Assembly: GCA_023105745.1 (NCBI GenBank)
Contig: JALGQZ010000008.1
Location: 20,769,866-20,833,865, forward strand
Reading direction: 5' to 3'
Source: Austropuccinia psidii
Taxonomy: Eukaryota > Basidiomycota > Pucciniomycetes > Pucciniales > Sphaerophragmiaceae
Length of the DNA stretch: 64,000 nt
Positions 10,595 to 22,700 of this stretch are shown here, piece by piece. The notes beneath the pieces are model-generated. The model was not told where the DNA came from. It worked only from the letters and a program-made list of their open reading frames with translations, and did not search any database. The translations under genes and the position numbers were made by a program. Every line of letters starts with the position of its first letter. Within the stretch, counting starts at the first letter, position 1.

Positions 10595-12464
10595 TGAAAG
10601 ATTTGTCTATGAAACTGAGGATGATATTACTATTAATCAACAGTACTATGAATGTTCTTATGAAATATAATAACAAAATGTTATTATAACCACAATTGAA
10701 TAATTAAAGAAATATTTCTTTCACATGTTAAACACTACTAGTGATGTTAACAGTGAGCAAGTAATTGTCTACAAGAATCAATTACAAGAAGATTTTAATA
10801 ATAAACTTCTTTTATTAAAATAATAAAGCTATTTTAATATATAATTACCTTTTGCAAGAATAATTTTAATGATAATTCTTGAAACAAACTAATTTTAGAG
10901 AAAAACTTTAAGAATTAAAAATAAATCACTCACTAATATTCCAAAGAATGTATTGAAAGATAAGATAGAGAGATTTGACATAGAATTGTGGATTTTAAGG
11001 ATCAAAATGAATTGATAACAGTATTACAACAATATATAGTTGGATTCTATGATTTCAAGTCTTTCCAATTGATTCTGAAATATTTAAAACACTTAAGAAT
11101 AGTTATAACTAATACTTACTTGTTGGTAATAATGATTTAAATGATAATAAGATGATGATGTGGAAAAAACAGCAAGAGGAGGCCTCTTTTAAGTCAACAA
11201 CATCTCACAGAGGCGTGCCATGGAGCATACTGAAAAACAAGTGGGTGAGAAAACAATAAAACCTTGTGGATTATTGATTGCATCATCTGTTGTCTTGTAC
11301 GATTATCATAATTACTTAATTGATGCTTTTATGTGACTACCAACCCCAATATGGTTAAGAATAAAAGGAGTAACATCTATAAATCTTCCTTTATTCCAAA
11401 ATAATGATTGATTTCTCAAAGTTATCAATGTTATTGGAAATTTCATTACAGGTTGTAATTACTGTGAATTTTTGAAGATTCAGTGTTTCACTTAGAATAG
11501 TCAAAAATGGACTGTAAGTAAAACTTTTAATTTGACTAGTAAAAGCATAATTCTTTTGGGTTTTACCATAGATAATTCAGTTCTCTATTAGTCCTGAAAG
11601 CTTCAGAAAGATTCATTAAGAATTGTATTTTTAATGAATTTTTGAAGTTTTTACCTCATTTCTGTGTAGAATTGCAAATATCAGTGTTTCACTGGTTGCT
11701 ATGAGGTAAATCAATGAATACAAGTCCCAAAAGGGTTTTAATTACTCTTTTGGGGTTTTTCCAAGGAAAATCATTAAGAATTGACATGGTTACAGGAGTC
11801 TAAGGAGCTCTTTATCTCCTTGGCATGTCAAAATAGCAGGTTATTTGCTATTTTCTTAACATTTACAGTAGTTGTAACATGGTAACCAAGTTCCCAAACG
11901 GTTTGAGTTTATCAATTAGGCCAAGATCAGCCATGGATCCAAGCTTTGGAGCTGTCCACACCTCTGAGGCCTCAGAAGTTGGGTACTCTGGCTCTCTTTG
12001 ATGTCTTCTGTCCCCCTTGCCTATTTTTCATGTCAAAATAGAAATTTGAGCTTAAAGTGAGATATCCACTATGGGTGTACCAAAAGTCCATGTAATAATA
12101 CCATGATATTAAGTGCTCAAAACATGCATAACACTATTCTTAGGGTATATGTAGCATGGGATTTCTCACATTCCCATTATTTTGGTGTGAAATTAAGAAA
12201 AAGAAAATTTTTCACAGATCTTTTATGTGGTATTGATGATGTGGTATTGAAGTATTTTCCATTTCACCACCTCAAGGAGTTAATTTGAGCTTATTCACTC
12301 TATGGAGCTACCCGAGGTGAATTTGTGTGTAGAATCCAATTCTGGCCTTAAATTCATGGATTTACTTACTCAATAAAAAGTTATTCATCTTTTCTGAAAT
12401 CAAAATTTATTTTCAAGATAATTGTGGCCTATTTGGGTATGTAAAATATACCTCAAGCCTCACA
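10595..12464 (-). repeat. 5' LTR of Element 1 (family A), complete
   Basis: It runs from tgaaagattt (element end CTTTCA) at 10595 to cctcaagcctcaca at 12464 (element start TGTGAGGC). It matches 40111-42004 in reverse complement along its whole length, about 1.87 kb. It differs from the 3' LTR by many substitutions, so the insertion is old. The sequence to its right is a degraded Tet-like oxygenase frame. Confidence 0.92.
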
Positions 12465-13203
12465 AAAATTCACTGACCCAATTGCAACAAATGGGGCATT
12501 ACTGGAGGTATTTATTTTTGCGATCAGGTGGCACAAATGCCGCATGAAGAATGAACAATTTGGTCTTTATGGAAGTCTCAGGAAAATTGAAAATGCAAAA
12601 GATGAATGGCGGAACCAAGGGGAAAATCTTAGCTTGATTGGCTGCATTCTAGGTCAATCCTTACAATATGTTGGGGATGAATTATTTCAAAAGATTCAAA
12701 CTTGCTAAAAGTCATTGAGGGTTCTGTCCTTTGATCAAGTTAACTATGAAGCCAATATCTCCGCAAATCAGGGTTCATTTGAGTTTGCTTCAGCACTCAC
12801 TTTCACCATCAACCAATTCAGAAACTCACCTCATCTTGATAATGATTCATTGTTGTATGATTTGGAATGGAGGTTTCAAGCTGATAGGCAGACCAGCCGA
12901 ATTCAAAGAGATGCGTCAAAATAGTGTACAGGTGGAAAATTGATTTTCCCAAATGAGAATTTTTGGATTGATGTATTCAAATGTCATGGCCCCATTCAGG
13001 TATTGTGGGCCAGTAGTACATTTGTTCATTATACTGATTCAGCATAGGTCAATGAAAGCATGACACTAGTGGGTATGTCTGCGCAATGCTCAAGGAGGTT
13101 AGCAAAAACAATGTGGCGGAAAATCCACGGCTATTATGAGATTGGCAAGGGAGAGGGCTATCACATCAGGGATGGTAATACAATCTCATCCCAAGTCAAA
13201 TAA
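12465..13203 (+). pseudogene. Tet-like 2OG-Fe(II) oxygenase family pseudogene, 5' end removed by Element 1
   Basis: The text reads almost continuously in one frame after an early frameshift near 12520. Recognisable blocks are EQFGLYGSLRKIENAKDEW, SFDQVNYEANIS, FEFASALTFTINQF, NSPHLDNDSLLYDLEWRFQ, a FWID segment and TFVHYTDSA, ending at TAA 13201-13203. From memory this resembles the rust-expanded Tet-like 2OG-Fe(II) oxygenase family. HLD at 12832-12840 would be the HxD iron ligand pair, and the His at 13027-13029 a candidate distal ligand. Family members are proposed to act on nucleic-acid bases. In-frame stops (TAA 12706, TAG near 12922 and near 13046) and the missing N-terminus make this copy dead. 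The family call is from memory and unverified. Confidence 0.68.
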
Positions 13204-13360
13204 TGAGGGAGTTTGGATGCATCTCGGAGTTAGAGGGTGATTGGTGAATAAGGGTGTGATAATGCGCAGGACAGTATACACCTGGTTTTGATGGGTTGGA
13301 ATTGGCGTTATATGGTGGATCCCATGAAGAAGAGGTGAAATGGCTCATGTATGGTGGAAT

Positions 13361-13876
13361 GCCACTGTACGCTTGTCCTGGTTCCTTGGTCTTGTCCAGG
13401 ATCTCAACCTGTCACACACAAATCCTTATGCCTGTCCAGGATCCTGAAGCTTCACACACAAAACCCTGGGCTGTGATTCCTTACTCCATGCCAAGCTTCT
13501 GACAATGCCCACAATTCCCTATGCCTGTCCAGGCTCCCAACACTTCACATGCAAAATCCTCACACCTGTACAGGTTCCCAACAGTTCAAATAATTGCCTA
13601 CGCTGCGGCAGCCTCGCAACAGCTCTGACACTTCCTTATGCAAGTGCAGGCGCCCAGTGCTTCACATGCAAGTCCTTACGCTTTTTCAGGTTCCCAACAA
13701 TTCAAACAATTGCTTATTCCAGGGCAGGCTTCTGAAAATTCACATGCAAATCCTTACGCTTGTACAGGTTCCCAATGCTTCACACACAAAATCGTGATGC
13801 TTGTACAGGTTCCCAACAATTCAGACCATTCCTTACACCTGGGCAGCCTCCCGACAATTCTAAAAATTCCCTAAAC
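13361..13876 (+). repeat. Degenerate minisatellite, about 40-bp unit, about 12-13 copies
   Basis: Successive units follow the pattern ccttacgcttgtacaggt / tcccaacaattcacatgcaaat. Units start near 13370, 13427, 13518, 13559, 13598, 13636, 13674, 13711, 13749, 13795 and 13833. Units ending in cacatgcaaat alternate with units ending in caaacaattg. The block lies between the oxygenase pseudogene and an unannotated stretch. Short ORFs that run through it are products of the repeat. Confidence 0.8.
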
Positions 13877-14235
13877 AACTCAGAGTAATAGTGTGTGACC
13901 ATAGGAAAGGCAATGACTCATGAATATTAAGTGGATTGCTCACATGGGGGGAACCCCCAAAGTTTTACAGTTAAGATCTGAGGTGGTTGTAATCCATGGA
14001 AGAAGAAAATAAAGGAGGAGTAATGGTGACTATTGCAACATTTTTGGAAAAAGAGGTTCTCACAAACAAATACTAACTCAAAAATTTGGTGGGGCACTTA
14101 AAAAATTATTCCGATGCAATAGGGGATTTGAACTATTGCGGGAAATATAATTTCACATGAATAAAGAATGTAATATAAATTGAACATAAAAATCATTGAA
14201 TACAAATAATTTATTTAAAATGAAGTATTACAAAA
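13877..14235. other. Intergenic, no gene seen
   Basis: The sequence is AT-rich and unique-looking. No coding text, repeat or clear promoter was recognised. Confidence 0.6.
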
Positions 14236-15516
14236 GAAAAAAGAGTAAATAATACAATTTTTTTTGAATTGTATTTTTCTAAGTATTTTGAGACTATCCC
14301 AGTGATTTCCTCCTTTGCATAAGCCTCCAGTGCCTGGGCAAGAAGGGAGTTTATTTCCTCCCGGAATTCCCAGTGCATCTAATTTCAATGAGTCACATCC
14401 ACAAAGGGAATCATGTGGAGAAACCGGCAATTCTCCGACAAGATTTGGTGGATGGATTCGTGGACAATGGCTCAAGGGATCATTAAGGTTGGTTGTAAGT
14501 TGGTAAATTCCTGGCAAGCCTCATTGTGGGAATGAGGGGAGGTTGGAACCAGGGTAGGAGTAGAGGGAGGGGAGGGGGGGATTGGACGGGCATATTGTCG
14601 ATGATGATGACAGAGTGGGGTGGAGCTGGATGAGCTGGAGATGGTCAAAGGAAAGGTGAGGAAAAGTTGGGAGGAGTAAAAAAAGTGAAGTTGGGACTTG
14701 CCAAAAGGTTCCTCCATTGATTGTGTTGGAGCCACCTCAAGTTCAGGCTCACGAGTCAGAACATCCTCATGTGGTTTGGAGGATGGACTCAGGCAAGGAA
14801 TAGGTGGCTCATTGGTTTGGGAGGGTTCTACAAAAGGAGGAAGAGTCAGTTCACTTGGGTCAAAAGTGGAAATTAAATGAAACTTTGGCTGCTTACCACA
14901 GAAGAACTCCTCTGACCATTGGGTGCCACTTGGGCCTGGGGTCGGTTGCCATGGAGTTTTCTCATGAGGCAAACAACAAACAGGACAGTCTTGTTGTGGG
15001 GCATTTGGTTGGTTTTGTTCTATGCATAATGGAGAAACATCAGCATGATTGTGTGAAGTGAAATGAGTTGAGTAGGAGAAAGAAAACTTACTTTGGCGTT
15101 TGAATCCAATGGGTGAAAAGACATGGTGGCGATCAGCCCAAGCTTGAATGTCCTCTCACCATCGCCATCCTTCATCATCTATATAATCACTTTGCTCCCG
15201 TCAAGGATTGAAGTGACCATTGGATGGTGGACAAATCAACACTTGAGGGGACTGGGCTAATTGTCTCGAATTGTTCCCGTCTGCCTGTTTGGGTTCCTGG
15301 CATCCATTTCCACTGGGGAATGCTTTCATCATTGTAGACCACAAAGGAGTCCTTGCAAGGGCGTCTTGGTTGGGAACTCCTCTGGCCACCTGGTTGGAAG
15401 GGGTTGAAAATGAACAAGCATTTATTGGGTGCTTTTTGGCAAGAATCACAAGCATTGGTTGTTGTCAAGCAGTGGATGCTGGGGATACTCCGCTTAGTGC
15501 ATAAAGTGCACAACAC
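14236..15516 (-). pseudogene. Rust-type cysteine-cluster, Pro/Ser-rich protein pseudogene with an intron
   Basis: On the minus strand the start MLCTLCTKRSIP and then CDSCQKAPNKCLF form a Cys cluster at the N-terminus. The spacing loosely recalls fungal binuclear or transposon-associated zinc clusters. A Pro/Ser-rich middle follows (PWQPTPGPSGTQWSEE, FVEPSQTNEPPIP). A C-terminal helical region reads AIVHESIHQIL, LLAQALEAYAKEEITGIVSK. A 72-bp intron fits at 15091-15020 (GTAAGT...GCATAG). Breaks are the stop at 15187, a stop just after LMIP (14472) and two more in the C-terminal part. I recall this as a highly repeated protein family of rust genomes; its function is unknown. It may belong to a transposon. 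Confidence 0.6.
15020..15091 (-). other. Spliceosomal intron in the cysteine-cluster pseudogene
   Basis: The donor GTAAGT and acceptor TAG bound 72 bp on the minus strand, with a pyrimidine-rich stretch and CTGATG upstream of the acceptor. Removing it joins GFKRQ to the NQPNAPQQD text. It supports a eukaryotic gene origin. Confidence 0.65.
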
Positions 15517-16960
15517 CTAAGAACAAAACAATTTAGGTGAGTAACTGAATAGAAAGTAAACAATCCAGAAAAAAATGAAGACATACAATGAATTATAAAG
15601 GTTTTAAAAGCCTGGAAGAAATCCATGAAGCAGAATTAGGATTTATATTGGAACATAACATCAACAAAAATTTTAAATGAAGGAGACAGACAAGTAGGAT
15701 AGAAGGGGAGTTCTGGTTGTATAAGCGGGAAGAACAGACAGCAAAAAGGAAGGAGAGTGAGGTTAGTGGAGTGTGATATTAAAGAGTGGAAAGGCAGGAA
15801 GATGATGGGGGATATGCACAAGAATGAGAGGGGCAGGTGAGATGGGACAAAGTGGAGCGGGTGAGAAGAAAAGTGGAGGGTGTGTTGGGCAAAGATTGTC
15901 TTTTATACCACGGTGAAGCTGAGCCAATGGGAGCAGTTACACCACCCGCCAACGTCTCAGCTTCAAATGCTGTGACTGAGAAGGTAAATGCCTGTGTGAG
16001 CCAGAGAAAAAAAGGGGTTCTAGCTGAGTATTGAAATTGATTGAACTATAAGACTCAATCAAATCCCCTTTGTTGCATTAAATAGCCACCCAATAGCCTG
16101 GGAGGGCTTTCGTGAGGGCATTGTTAAATGTGCATGGTGGGTGCAATCCACAAATGCCCCATCCAGAAAAGCATGTGGTGCATTTGCTCACAGGTGACTG
16201 TGGCGAGCATACTGGCCTTAAGGCCAGGTGATAGTGTTTGAACAAAGGTTCAAGTGGCTGTATGACAAGTTATTAAAGCATGAGCTTGGGTCAACCCATT
16301 GCTCATGGCTGCTTTGGGGTCATAATTGAAATGCTCAATGGCTGAACATTTGAATTGCATAGTTATTGAGCTATTGATATAACAATATCAAATGCACCAT
16401 TCTGACCAATTGCTAGGCAACTTTTGTAAGCACGCAATCTGAGCATTTGGCACAGCATTGGATGACATTTCAGCCACACGCAACATATCTCACGCTTTGG
16501 TGAAGTTCTCTAAACTGAGCTGTCCAATGAATTATTGCAAAAAGGGTTCCGACCATGGCTCTACCGAAAACTTCCACACAGAGCTTTTGACCATGACATG
16601 CTCACCTTTTGTGTGCAAATCAGGTGAATCACAGTTCTGAAAATGTAGCACATGAGCTATATGTATGCCAACAATTGGAAGGTGGATCCCAATTGGTAAT
16701 ATGCATGCAGGCAGAAGTAGTATTACACCATCCTCATTTGTACAGCCAACATTGTAGTATGTACACCTTTGTACATGTATGCTGTGGGGCAGAGCAAAAG
16801 CTGTACAAGAATGTAACATACAATCTCCCCAAGCCATCAAGTCGGATTTCTCAATTGCATCCCTTTGATGCACCTTTTTGAGAGCTCTACCTAACTACTG
16901 CACAGATGCTGGTGTAATCCAAGTTAATGTAAGGGGTGCATGATGGGATGACTAATTCTT
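15517..16960. other. Intergenic, no recognised gene
   Basis: A 65-codon plus ORF (15837-16034) and a 113-codon minus ORF (16873-16532) occur here. Neither shows a motif or a family I know. The stretch beside 15516 is upstream of the cysteine-cluster gene and could hold its promoter, but no element can be named. Confidence 0.5.
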
Positions 16961-17460
16961 TGGGTCATACGCAAAGGGTGGATTCACTCTGGTGCCAAGG
17001 TCAGGCAAAACAATGACTGGCCCCGCTTGTTTTTCACACCGGCTCATTGTTGGGCACCCACATGCTTTCTTATGCACCCCTACGGGTCATACGCAGGGAA
17101 TTTCCACATGCCTTGTGGACATTTTACATGCCTGTCTTCCAACCAGCTATTTGCTTGTGCGGGTGGCTTGCTTAACTGCAGACACTCACCCCCCTGCTTG
17201 CGGAAACCTGAGGCGGATCAGTGTGGATTTGCTCAAGCCTCATATGCATTAGCATAACCCCCGCCTATGATGCCTGAGGCTGGTTACTTATGCGTGGGGA
17301 TCCACCACCGCGGTTCATATGCCGGACATTCTCACACACCCCGTCAAAGTTTTGCGCATGGCTTGCAGCCAAAAAATACCTTGCGTGGGTGGCCTATTAC
17401 TCCGGATTTTCTCACATGTGTGAGGGAAATACCCTCATTACAATATGGGTAGATTAGTAA
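16961..17460. repeat. GC-richer segment with dispersed short repeats
   Basis: The motif ggGTCATACGCa occurs at 16962 and 17084, and as ggttcatatgcc at 17312. Among them are repeated cacatgcctt, gcatgtg-like and cccctgc words. Base composition is clearly higher in G+C than in the flanks. The short ORFs have no family signature. It could be decayed minisatellite or a transposon subterminal region; this is inference. Confidence 0.4.
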
Positions 17461-18061
17461 CAGCTACAAATGCAATAGGGGTGAATATTTAAGTGGATCA
17501 CAGCTCATGGCCGGTGCCCACTTTGATCAAGCCACACATTTGCTGCTAGAAATCCAGTATGCATCAGTCCACAAGAATTTTCAGTCAAAATGCCAACACC
17601 AAAAGATCCCCACAGTGAATATCCACTCCCACCATTGCAAGCCATTTAACCTGGGGAAGATACACTTATTTTTTGCTTTCACACCAGCAAAAATGGCAGC
17701 ATTCCACTCATATGCCACTGCGCAATAAACTTCTACAATGCAACCAATTTTGGATATGCTACTGTCATCCTTGGTCAAAAAATACTTGCATAATATGCTG
17801 CAGATCCAGAAGTCATATTAGTTCACCCAAATTTTTGCCACCTTGCCTTGATATATGCACCAAATTGGATATGAAAATTATGAGCCCAAGAGGCCCATCT
17901 TCCTAACGACTATGCACGTAACCACAGGGCATCCCCCTTTGAGCCCATTGCTGCCTCTGATATAAGTTCCCCACCTGTTCTTATTGGTTCTCATTCCCTT
18001 TAGCTACCCCTTCCTTATCATATAATTTCCAACTGTCCAAAAATAATTCATAATAGCCATC
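17461..18061. other. Upstream region of the SNF2 pseudogene, no gene seen
   Basis: Moderately AT-rich sequence without coding text. It directly precedes the ATG at 18062 and may contain the old promoter. Confidence 0.5.
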
Positions 18062-19791
18062 ATGTCAACCCCTTCAAAACCACTTTGCATTGGGATGATT
18101 GATATTTGTATTCAAATAAATGGTGATATAACCTTAAATCCTGATAATTCCCACTTAGATTCTTGGATTCTCCTATGGCACAATCAACAAAACATTTTTG
18201 TATATCTCCCCAATCACAAGAATACTATTGGCTCTCTCCCTGGAACCCTTTCCAAGACATTGATACCATTCCTTGGGGCACCACAAACTTTCATGCACTG
18301 TGGTCCTGGTGGGGCATGAATTTAAAATTGCCAATCCAATCCTACTGAAACATTATTTGTTGTGAGAGTATTTATTACTGATCCAAATGATCCTTATTCA
18401 TCTCAGAAACCCAATATAGCATTGACGTTCTTCACATGGTATCCAAAAATTCTATTCATAATTGAAAATTCTCAAAAACAAGACTTCAAGCTTATAAATC
18501 CTAAAGAATATGACTGTAATACTCATAGTCAATGTCAGCTTTTTACTCCCACATTTCCTACTTGAAACTCCATGCCACCCTCATATCCTGCTCTCTTTTC
18601 ATTGACTTCCAAGCAAAAACTGATACAATTACCCAGTGGATCAGACCTCCCCATTCCATTATTCAAATCACCCTCCTCCCTCATCAAAAGACCGGACTAG
18701 CTTTTCTTTGGATTTCAAAATCCCCAATGGAAAATCAGCCTGTAACCTCTGGGCCACCTCAGCCCCTGGATCCACTTTAAATTCCAGGCACATAATTATA
18801 AACAAGGTTGTCAGCTAATTTGAATCCCTTTTGACCAATGCTCTCTTGGAGGACTGCTTGCGGATGATATGGGATTAGGTAAAACCATTCAGGCCATTGC
18901 ACTAATTTGTACCTTCAAGGAGCGGCTAATGACAAATGCCCACTTCGCTTAATTACCAACTGGAAATCTGAAATATCTAAGAATGCTCAGGATGGAGCGC
19001 TGCAAGCTAAAATCTACTATGGTCCCACTTGTCACTCATTATCCAAAGCCGACATCTTAAAATGTGATATCATCATCACTTCTTACAATACAATCACCCA
19101 AGATATTAAACAAACCAATAACTCTACATCATTCATTTGTATAGTTAATTGGCATTGTATAATTCTGGATGAAGCACAGTGAGTGTCTGATCTCTAAATG
19201 ATAAAAATATCTCTTATATCCAATAAACCTTCCCCCATTTTGTAGATATATTCTCTCTCAATACACTGCCACTCACCGTGTAATTGATAGCCTCCTATCA
19301 TCCCTTCAAATATGTTCAACGGGCACACATATTCACAACACCATTTATGACCTTTTGGGCATAATATCATTAATCACCCAACCCCACAGCTCAGATCAAG
19401 ATAGCTGGTCACCATTCATCCTGAGTAGTCTTTCCAAAGGTAGCAGTGATATTTTGCATTTGGCATTGTGGTATTTAATTTTGTGCCGCACCAAAACAAC
19501 AGATCTCAAATCCCTCCCCACTATTAGCCATCATTGTGAACTGCTTCCACTTAACCCAAAAATTCAGCAAGAATATTCCACATTATACAAAGAATTCCTA
19601 TCATCCAAAAGCAAAGAACCAGGAGAATTTTTTAGAAATATTAATAAGCTGAAAATATGTTGCAACCATCACATCATGCTTAACACAATTGCGGATGAAG
19701 ATTTGGAAGACCATGAGGGCAGGAGCACTCAGGATAACTCCTCAACAATCACACGAACTATTGTGGAGGTGGAAATGTGCATGATGCGTAG
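18062..19791 (+). pseudogene. SNF2-family helicase pseudogene, N-terminal half
   Basis: The N-terminal region starts at MSTPSKPLCIG (18062). Pieces in shifting frames include LLPHQKTGLAFLW and IPNGKSACNLWAT. The Walker A block LADDMGLGKTIQAIA lies at 18863-18886, then DIIITSYNT. The DEAH-box equivalent reads ILDEAQ (19160-19178), followed by CSTGTHIHNTIYDLLG, where the family has TGTPIHN. The order matches the SNF2 ATPase of the RAD16/HLTF type, a DNA translocase or chromatin remodeller. A 67-bp intron (19179-19245) fits after DEAQ. There are at least two frameshifts and several stops. The gene stops at insertion D (19792) and resumes at 23217. Confidence 0.82.
19179..19245 (+). other. Intron in the SNF2 pseudogene
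   Basis: GTGAGT...TTTTGTAG, 67 bp. Removal joins the DEA codons to TATATTCTC in phase, giving DEAQYI. This fits the HYI continuation expected after a DEAH box. Confidence 0.7.
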
Positions 19792-22700
19792 TGTGGGAAC
19801 TCCTCTTGTGTGGGATTAAAATGAGGCAGTACCTGGAGGGGGAAATAACAGGTAACTATTCTTGAATTGCTAATAACTCCTGTAACCAAGGGTGGCAAGG
19901 GTGTATTGCCTGCCCCTCCTAAAGTACTGAACAAAATATTCCTTGGAGCTCACAAACCAAAATTAACCTAGTAAGTGGCTTTACAACTGCAGAAAACGAG
20001 ATTCAGCAGTCTCAGATCAGACCTATTCAATATATAATAATCAAAATAAATGTCAGTAATTTGGTTAATTTTTAGATTTTAATGAAATACTAGTCTGTAT
20101 GATTTTTCTATTTGGTGGAATTTGGGTGAGTGGTTTATTCTTGGTGATATAAGTTTGGTAAGATGAGTTATTTAAGGTGTTCAGAAAAATATGATGGGTC
20201 TTGATAAAGTTAATTTTGTTAAGGTATAGTTATCATAGAGTAAAATAATTTTCTAAGGGTTTGTTATTTTTTTTGAGAGTGGTTAATAATAAGATAAAAT
20301 TGTATTTGATAAATTTAAAGGGATAAGATTCTTTGCTATTGTATTTTTTTAAAGGGGTAAGTTATTTTTGAGTCTTGATAAATGGTGTTAATTTTACTGA
20401 ATAAAATATTTTAAAAGAGTAGTAACCATAATAATGGGTACTGGAGAAGTTTTATTTTATTTTAATAATTATAAGATTCCACTGAGCTTAGCTACTGGGT
20501 AATCTTTCACACTATAATTCCACTGAGCTTAGCTACTGGGCAAGTAAATTTACTATAATATACTGGACCACCTCCCAGGTGAGGGATGAATTATTCCTAT
20601 GCTTTCAATGTGCAGGGGATATAATTTGCATGGGGGGATCTTGAAATTTGGGGGAAAGAGCCCCTCTATTTATACCCTTTGGGAGCCCAGGGGGCCCTCA
20701 ATGGGAGCTGTCTTTTTCCACTTTGATACCTCTTGATTTCAGAATGTGACTCTGTTTTTGGTGAAGAACTTTCTTGCATGGGGCAGGTGATTTAAGGTTT
20801 GGTGATAATTATTTCTCTGCACAGCCTCCATTCATCACATGATTGTCTTTTGGTGAGCTAATTATAATTTGATATTCTTGAATTTTCCTTGCATGCATGA
20901 GGTGATTCAATTTTGGCTGGGGATTTTGGTTGTGCACAGCCTCTTTTCTGTTACATGATATTCTGTTGGTGGATGAAGTATCACATTATGAACTTAAAAT
21001 TTCTTTGAATATGTGACATTTCAGGCTTGGTAGAAGTGACTGTGTAATTTATGCAAGTGTCATGGTTGTTTTTCTTCTCTTTGAACTTTAAAATGAGGTC
21101 AGGTGATAAGTTCTTGCACTGATGAATTTACTTTTATGTATGAGATGATGTGATTTTTGAGTTCGACACATGCTGTGCATAGTCATGTGGTTGAGATTTA
21201 ATTAGAATTGTGTACTGCATGCAGCCTGTTGTCAGTAGCTTTTGTTTGCATGAGGTGACAAGTGGTGTAAATAATTATGATTCTGTTTTGAGGTTTTAAG
21301 TGGGGTTACTGTGGATATAAGATAAGGTACTCCTGTGGCTGTGTTGTACATGACTTGCAGGAATTCCATGGAGTTGAGCTTTGCATCATGTGACTTTTCT
21401 TTGTTGAGCTCTAGGTTGCTGTGTAATTCATGCAGGTGTCCTTTTATTTCTGCATGCGTCATGTGGCTATAAGGGGGTATAAGGCTTGGTGGGGTTTGTA
21501 ATTGGGAAGTTGGTACCTTATTTGTTGTAATGTCAGCCTGTGACTCAAAACCAGAGCACAAGCATGACAACCAAAATACCATAAACCAATGGTATAGCCA
21601 AGATACCACCAAAACATGGAGCTGAGCCAAATCAGCTCAAAAGGTAGCAAAGAAAAGAGGAAACTCACCTCTTTCTGAAAATATAAGTCCCATCACCATA
21701 GGAAAAAGAATAACAAAGTTATTGCTGCTCAAAGTTGTTGCTGAGCATAAACCTTAATTTTCACCTCTCATCTAAAATCTAGAAGAAGAAGCTTAACCCC
21801 ATCAAACAGGAATTCAAAATGACGCTCTAAGTCAGGGCTATCCAATGGTACTAGCCAAACTGAGCTAGCACCAGTAATACTTGAGTTATGGTCAAATTCA
21901 GGCCAAATAAGGGTGAACAAAACATTCACCTCTCATCTAACTTCTACAGTTTTGGTGTGAGATACCTAATGTGGGGTCTTTTTGGAAAGAGCACAATAAG
22001 GGCTATCTAATGGTGCCATTCACTTCCTCATATCTCAACTATAAAAGAAGTTATGAGGCAAACAAGCTCAATACAGCTTTTTTGCCGAATCCACGCCTAT
22101 GTACAAAACCCTTGTACATGGGATAACTTTGTCATATTGAATGATAACCATACCAAATTGGGTAACATTGTATAGAGCCCATACAGGGCTATCCAATGAA
22201 CCAACGTTGAGCATGATATCTCAAAAACTGACAGAGTTATGGCCATTTGAATGTCATAATCCCACAATATGGCCAATACAGCTGTATTATGACAGGATAC
22301 AGTTGTATTCTGATTATCAGGTGTCAAAAAGACAAAGAAGCATGTTAATAATTCAATACCTCACAAGTCAGTCAATACTGGGGTTCCATACAGTTTCTGT
22401 ACAGCATTCTATGCGTCATATACATCAGAATCAGGCTGTGAGGTCCCCAGATGAAAATTTTCACCCTGTATTGGTGAAAACCACCCAGATGTGGTTTCAA
22501 AATCACATCTGAGCCCAATACAGGGTATACAGGCTGTTTGAAAACCACAAGTCAGTCCTGGAGGGTGAAAAATCTTCACTTCCTCTATGTGGAAAGGTCT
22601 AGCACTCTTTCCACCCCATTTCAGGATAAAAAGGAGGCTTTTCACAGCCAGAATTGTCTCCTCATCCTGCTCTTGAATACCCTACTTAGTAAACTGTTAA

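Larger units (their letters stand above)
1..12464 (-). mobile_element. Element 1: Ty3/gypsy chromovirus-like LTR retrotransposon, family A, decayed
   Basis: Two minus-oriented copies of the same LTR (1-2717 and 10595-12464) flank ORF1, gag, protease, RT, RNase H, integrase and a chromodomain-like tail, in that order on the minus strand. The polypurine tract touches the left LTR and the primer-binding region touches the right one, as expected for a minus-strand element. About 180 bp of the left LTR lie outside the window, so the left target duplication cannot be read. The pol frame carries several stop codons and lacks two catalytic aspartates. A solo family-B LTR sits in gag. Its right end is inserted in a Tet-like oxygenase pseudogene at 12465. 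Confidence 0.93.

Noticed and set aside
13505..13874. Several overlapping plus ORFs
   Set aside because: All are produced by the 40-bp minisatellite.
16532..16873. 113-codon minus ORF
   Set aside because: No motif, no recognised family and no neighbouring exon; the length is possible by chance. Noted only as unassigned.
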